From contig DCGM01000064.1 in assembly GCA_002315255.1 (NCBI GenBank), positions 8,992-16,430 on the forward strand: DNA of 7,439 bases, written 5' to 3'. The stretch is from Lachnospiraceae bacterium UBA1778 (lineage in GTDB: Bacteria; Bacillota; Clostridia; Lachnospirales; Lachnospiraceae). Position 1 is the first letter of the stretch, and each line of letters opens with the position of its first letter. Below the pieces are notes generated by a model. The model made no database searches. It worked only from the letters and a program-made list of their open reading frames with translations, and was not told where the DNA came from. The position numbers and the translations under genes were made by a program. Shown in pieces: positions 5,855 to 7,439 of the stretch.

Positions 5855-7408
5855 ATGGAGACACTTTACTGGAAAGCAAAAAACAAATCAACGCGAGCGA
5901 TGAAAGCGATTTATAGCGAGTTTAAGGACCGCGTGTTCTTAGTCTCGAAGCTTCTCGTCGGCGCAGATGGCGCTGCAGAGACGGTCTGCATCCGGACATG
6001 GGACCGCGCATGGGAACGCCTGATGCAAGAGAAGGTCGACGGTGAGGACGCGTTCGCGGACGCATTGTCGGAACTCAACCTTGCGGCCTGCATGGAGAAG
6101 CTTCCGAAAAAGCAGTTCGAAATCCGGCTTCGGGAGAAAAAAATGACCGGAAGGACGGGATCCGATTCCAATGCGGATGCTGATTCTAATGCTGATCCTA
6201 ATACGGCTGCTGTCCCTTATGAAAATATCGATGCTCCGTTTTCCGGAAATGCGGCAGAGGCGCTGGAACGGGTTTCAGAAATCCTACAGAAAATGAACGC
6301 GCCGGAGCGGTTCATTCTCGTGGCGCGGCTGACCGACCTCCCGGATGAAGTCGTCCGGAAAGTACTTTCGATCGATGCGGAAACGGCGGAAGCCCTGGCG
6401 CTTTCAGCCGCAGAAAGCTACGAAGCATTTTCAAAGCCGGAAAAATTCAAAGGAAAAGAACGGGAAAAGAAGAGCAATGTGCCTGCTTTTTCCGAAATCC
6501 GCGATGTCCTGTTAAAGAGCATTGGCGGAAAGAAAATATCAGAAAAGACGGAGAAAATCTGTAATGACCGGATCCGGCTGCTGTCGAATGCGGACCGGAA
6601 ACGGACGGCCGGAATTATCGGTCTCGCGGCAGGATTAGCGCTGGTTCTCGTCGGCGCAGTAGTCACCGGCCGGATCCTCAAAGGGAACGCGGAGGAGTCG
6701 ACAAGTGAAACGGAAGAGTCGACGGTCCAGAAGACGTATTCGATGATTTATGACGAGATCCCGGTCGAGGAATCTACTGAGAGCGAGAACCCGTCTGAGA
6801 GCGGAACGGGCGCACCATCGGAAGAGACGAAAGAACCGTCTGAAACTTCGGAAGAAACAAAAGATCCGTCTGAATCCTCGACGGAAAATTACCAGACGGA
6901 TTATTTCTATGCTTATATTGAGATTGAAAACTACGGGACGATCCAGCTGATTCTCGATCCTGTAGCAGCACCGGAAACGGTTCAGAACTTCGTGGACCTC
7001 GCGAGAAGCGGCTTCTATGACGGCCTCACCTTCCACCGCGTCATCAACGGCTTCGGAATCGTCAGCGGCGACCCGACCGGCACCGGAAGCGGCGGTTCAG
7101 GGAAGAAGATCACCGGCGAATTTGAGGCGAACGGCATTACGAACTATCTGAACCACCTCCGCGGCGTGGTTTCTATGGCGCGTGGAGAAGACTATGACAG
7201 CGCGACGTCTCAGTTCTTCATCCTGCAGACAGACAGCACCTATCTCGACGGCAATTATGCCGCATTCGGCTATGTTATGGACGGCCTCGACATCATTGAC
7301 TTAATCTGCGAGAACACGCGGACGATTGATGGAAACGGGATGGTCGAGCAGGACCAGCAGCCGAAAATCCTTTCCATCACGATCCAGGGCCGGGCAGAGT
7401 CAGAATGA
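5855..7408 (+). CDS. Sigma-factor-like domain fused through a transmembrane helix to an extracytoplasmic cyclophilin-type PPIase
   Basis: This is a 517-residue chimera. Residues 14-56 resemble ECF sigma region 2 (AIYSEFKDRVF, then a helix ending in TWDRAWERL), and 134-192 resemble region 4 (ALERV...APERFILVARL..LPDEVVRKVLSID..TAEAL). Both are degenerate, and the HTH recognition helix lacks the usual basic residues. RKR (248-250) precedes one transmembrane helix (252-272), predicting N-inside and C-outside. An acidic Ser/Thr/Glu/Pro stalk follows (278-345). Residues 351-513 form a cyclophilin-type prolyl isomerase with FHRV (393-396, Arg395 as the catalytic arginine), GDPTGTGSGG (405-414), SQFF (452-455) and LDGNYAAFG (464-472). 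The start follows AGGAG (5844-5848) by six bases. The cyclophilin domain is certain; the sigma-like reading is moderate and could instead be a sigma-derived scaffold. Whether it binds DNA or RNA polymerase is unknown. Confidence 0.85.
   Translation: METLYWKAKNKSTRAMKAIYSEFKDRVFLVSKLLVGADGAAETVCIRTWDRAWERLMQEKVDGEDAFADALSELNLAACMEKLPKKQFEIRLREKKMTGRTGSDSNADADSNADPNTAAVPYENIDAPFSGNAAEALERVSEILQKMNAPERFILVARLTDLPDEVVRKVLSIDAETAEALALSAAESYEAFSKPEKFKGKEREKKSNVPAFSEIRDVLLKSIGGKKISEKTEKICNDRIRLLSNADRKRTAGIIGLAAGLALVLVGAVVTGRILKGNAEESTSETEESTVQKTYSMIYDEIPVEESTESENPSESGTGAPSEETKEPSETSEETKDPSESSTENYQTDYFYAYIEIENYGTIQLILDPVAAPETVQNFVDLARSGFYDGLTFHRVINGFGIVSGDPTGTGSGGSGKKITGEFEANGITNYLNHLRGVVSMARGEDYDSATSQFFILQTDSTYLDGNYAAFGYVMDGLDIIDLICENTRTIDGNGMVEQDQQPKILSITIQGRAESE
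6166..6207 (+). repeat. Imperfect 12-base coding repeat (Ser-Asn-Ala-Asp linker)
   Basis: Degenerate units of the TCC-AAT-GCG-GAT type encode DSNADADSNADPNT at residues 104-117 of the sigma-like/cyclophilin fusion protein. They form the linker between the region 2-like and region 4-like parts. The units use more A/T-ending codons (AAT, GCT, GAT) than the flanking sequence, consistent with repeat slippage. Confidence 0.6.
6686..6889 (+). repeat. Low-complexity Ser/Thr/Glu/Pro stalk-coding segment
   Basis: Residues 278-345 of the fusion protein consist mostly of Glu, Ser, Thr and Pro. A short motif of the (N/E/D)PSE(S/T) type occurs three times, each with CCGTCTGA at the DNA level (near 6790, 6837 and 6867). 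It probably forms an extended, negatively charged spacer carrying the cyclophilin domain away from the membrane or into the cell wall. Confidence 0.7.
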
Positions 7409-7432
7409 TCCAGTGCCGGGCAGAGTCAGAAT
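7381..7432 (+). repeat. 26-bp tandem duplication across the stop codon
   Basis: Bases 7381-7406 and 7407-7432 are adjacent direct copies differing at one position (G at 7388, T at 7414). The first copy encodes the last residues of the cyclophilin fusion. The TGA stop (7406-7408) is created at the junction of the two copies. Without the second copy the frame would run into TAA after the same glutamate, so the protein end is unchanged. Confidence 0.93.
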
Positions 7433-7439
7433 AACCGGA

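Noticed and set aside
6635..7036. Minus-strand open frame rich in arginine opposite the acidic stalk
   Set aside because: It is the complement of the Glu/Ser/Thr-rich coding segment; the arginine-rich composition follows from GAA/TCT-type codons read backwards.
1..7439. CRISPR arrays, insertion sequences, attachment sites, tRNA or rRNA genes
   Set aside because: No regularly spaced repeats, transposase or integrase motifs, terminal inverted repeats or RNA gene cores were seen on either strand.

Overview
The window looks like a chromosomal segment of a Gram-positive anaerobe of the class Clostridia, possibly Lachnospiraceae or a related gut lineage. This is an inference from four things: AGGAGG-type ribosome binding sites before every gene, lipobox lipoproteins in place of periplasmic proteins, a phenylacetate-CoA ligase/ACT-domain gene pair, and overall base use near half GC. 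All genes lie on the + strand and nothing supports a mobile element. No single-species assignment is possible from this sequence.

Layout. (1) Bases 2-729 hold the C-terminal end of a phenylacetate-CoA ligase-type enzyme (PaaK family), overlapping by one base a tandem ACT-domain protein that probably senses an amino acid or aryl acid. (2) Bases 775-2376 encode peptide chain release factor 3 (prfC). (3) Bases 2436-4503 hold a calcineurin-like metallophosphoesterase lipoprotein with its catalytic residues present, followed one base later by an eight-helix membrane protein that I do not recognise. This run ends at a strong intrinsic terminator (4546-4591). (4) A new transcription unit starts at an extended -10 promoter (4642-4650). 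Its leader of about 130 nt can form several hairpins and contains a possible 16-codon leader peptide. Two genes follow: a lipoprotein with a 5'-nucleotidase-like domain whose metal ligands are nearly all replaced (4788-5834), and a 517-residue membrane protein (5855-7408). The latter joins a degenerate ECF sigma-factor-like N-terminal half, one transmembrane helix, an acidic Ser/Thr/Glu stalk and an extracytoplasmic cyclophilin-type prolyl isomerase.

The most unusual part is this last unit. It is a two-gene operon encoding a surface pseudoenzyme and a sigma-like/transmembrane/cyclophilin chimera, both with acidic S/T/E stalks, behind a structured leader. A reasonable hypothesis is a cell-surface folding or signalling module, in which the cyclophilin domain and the dead phosphatase domain work outside the membrane and the sigma-like domain works inside. 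The evidence is domain reading by eye only. A 26-bp tandem duplication spans the stop codon of the last gene and leaves the protein sequence unchanged.
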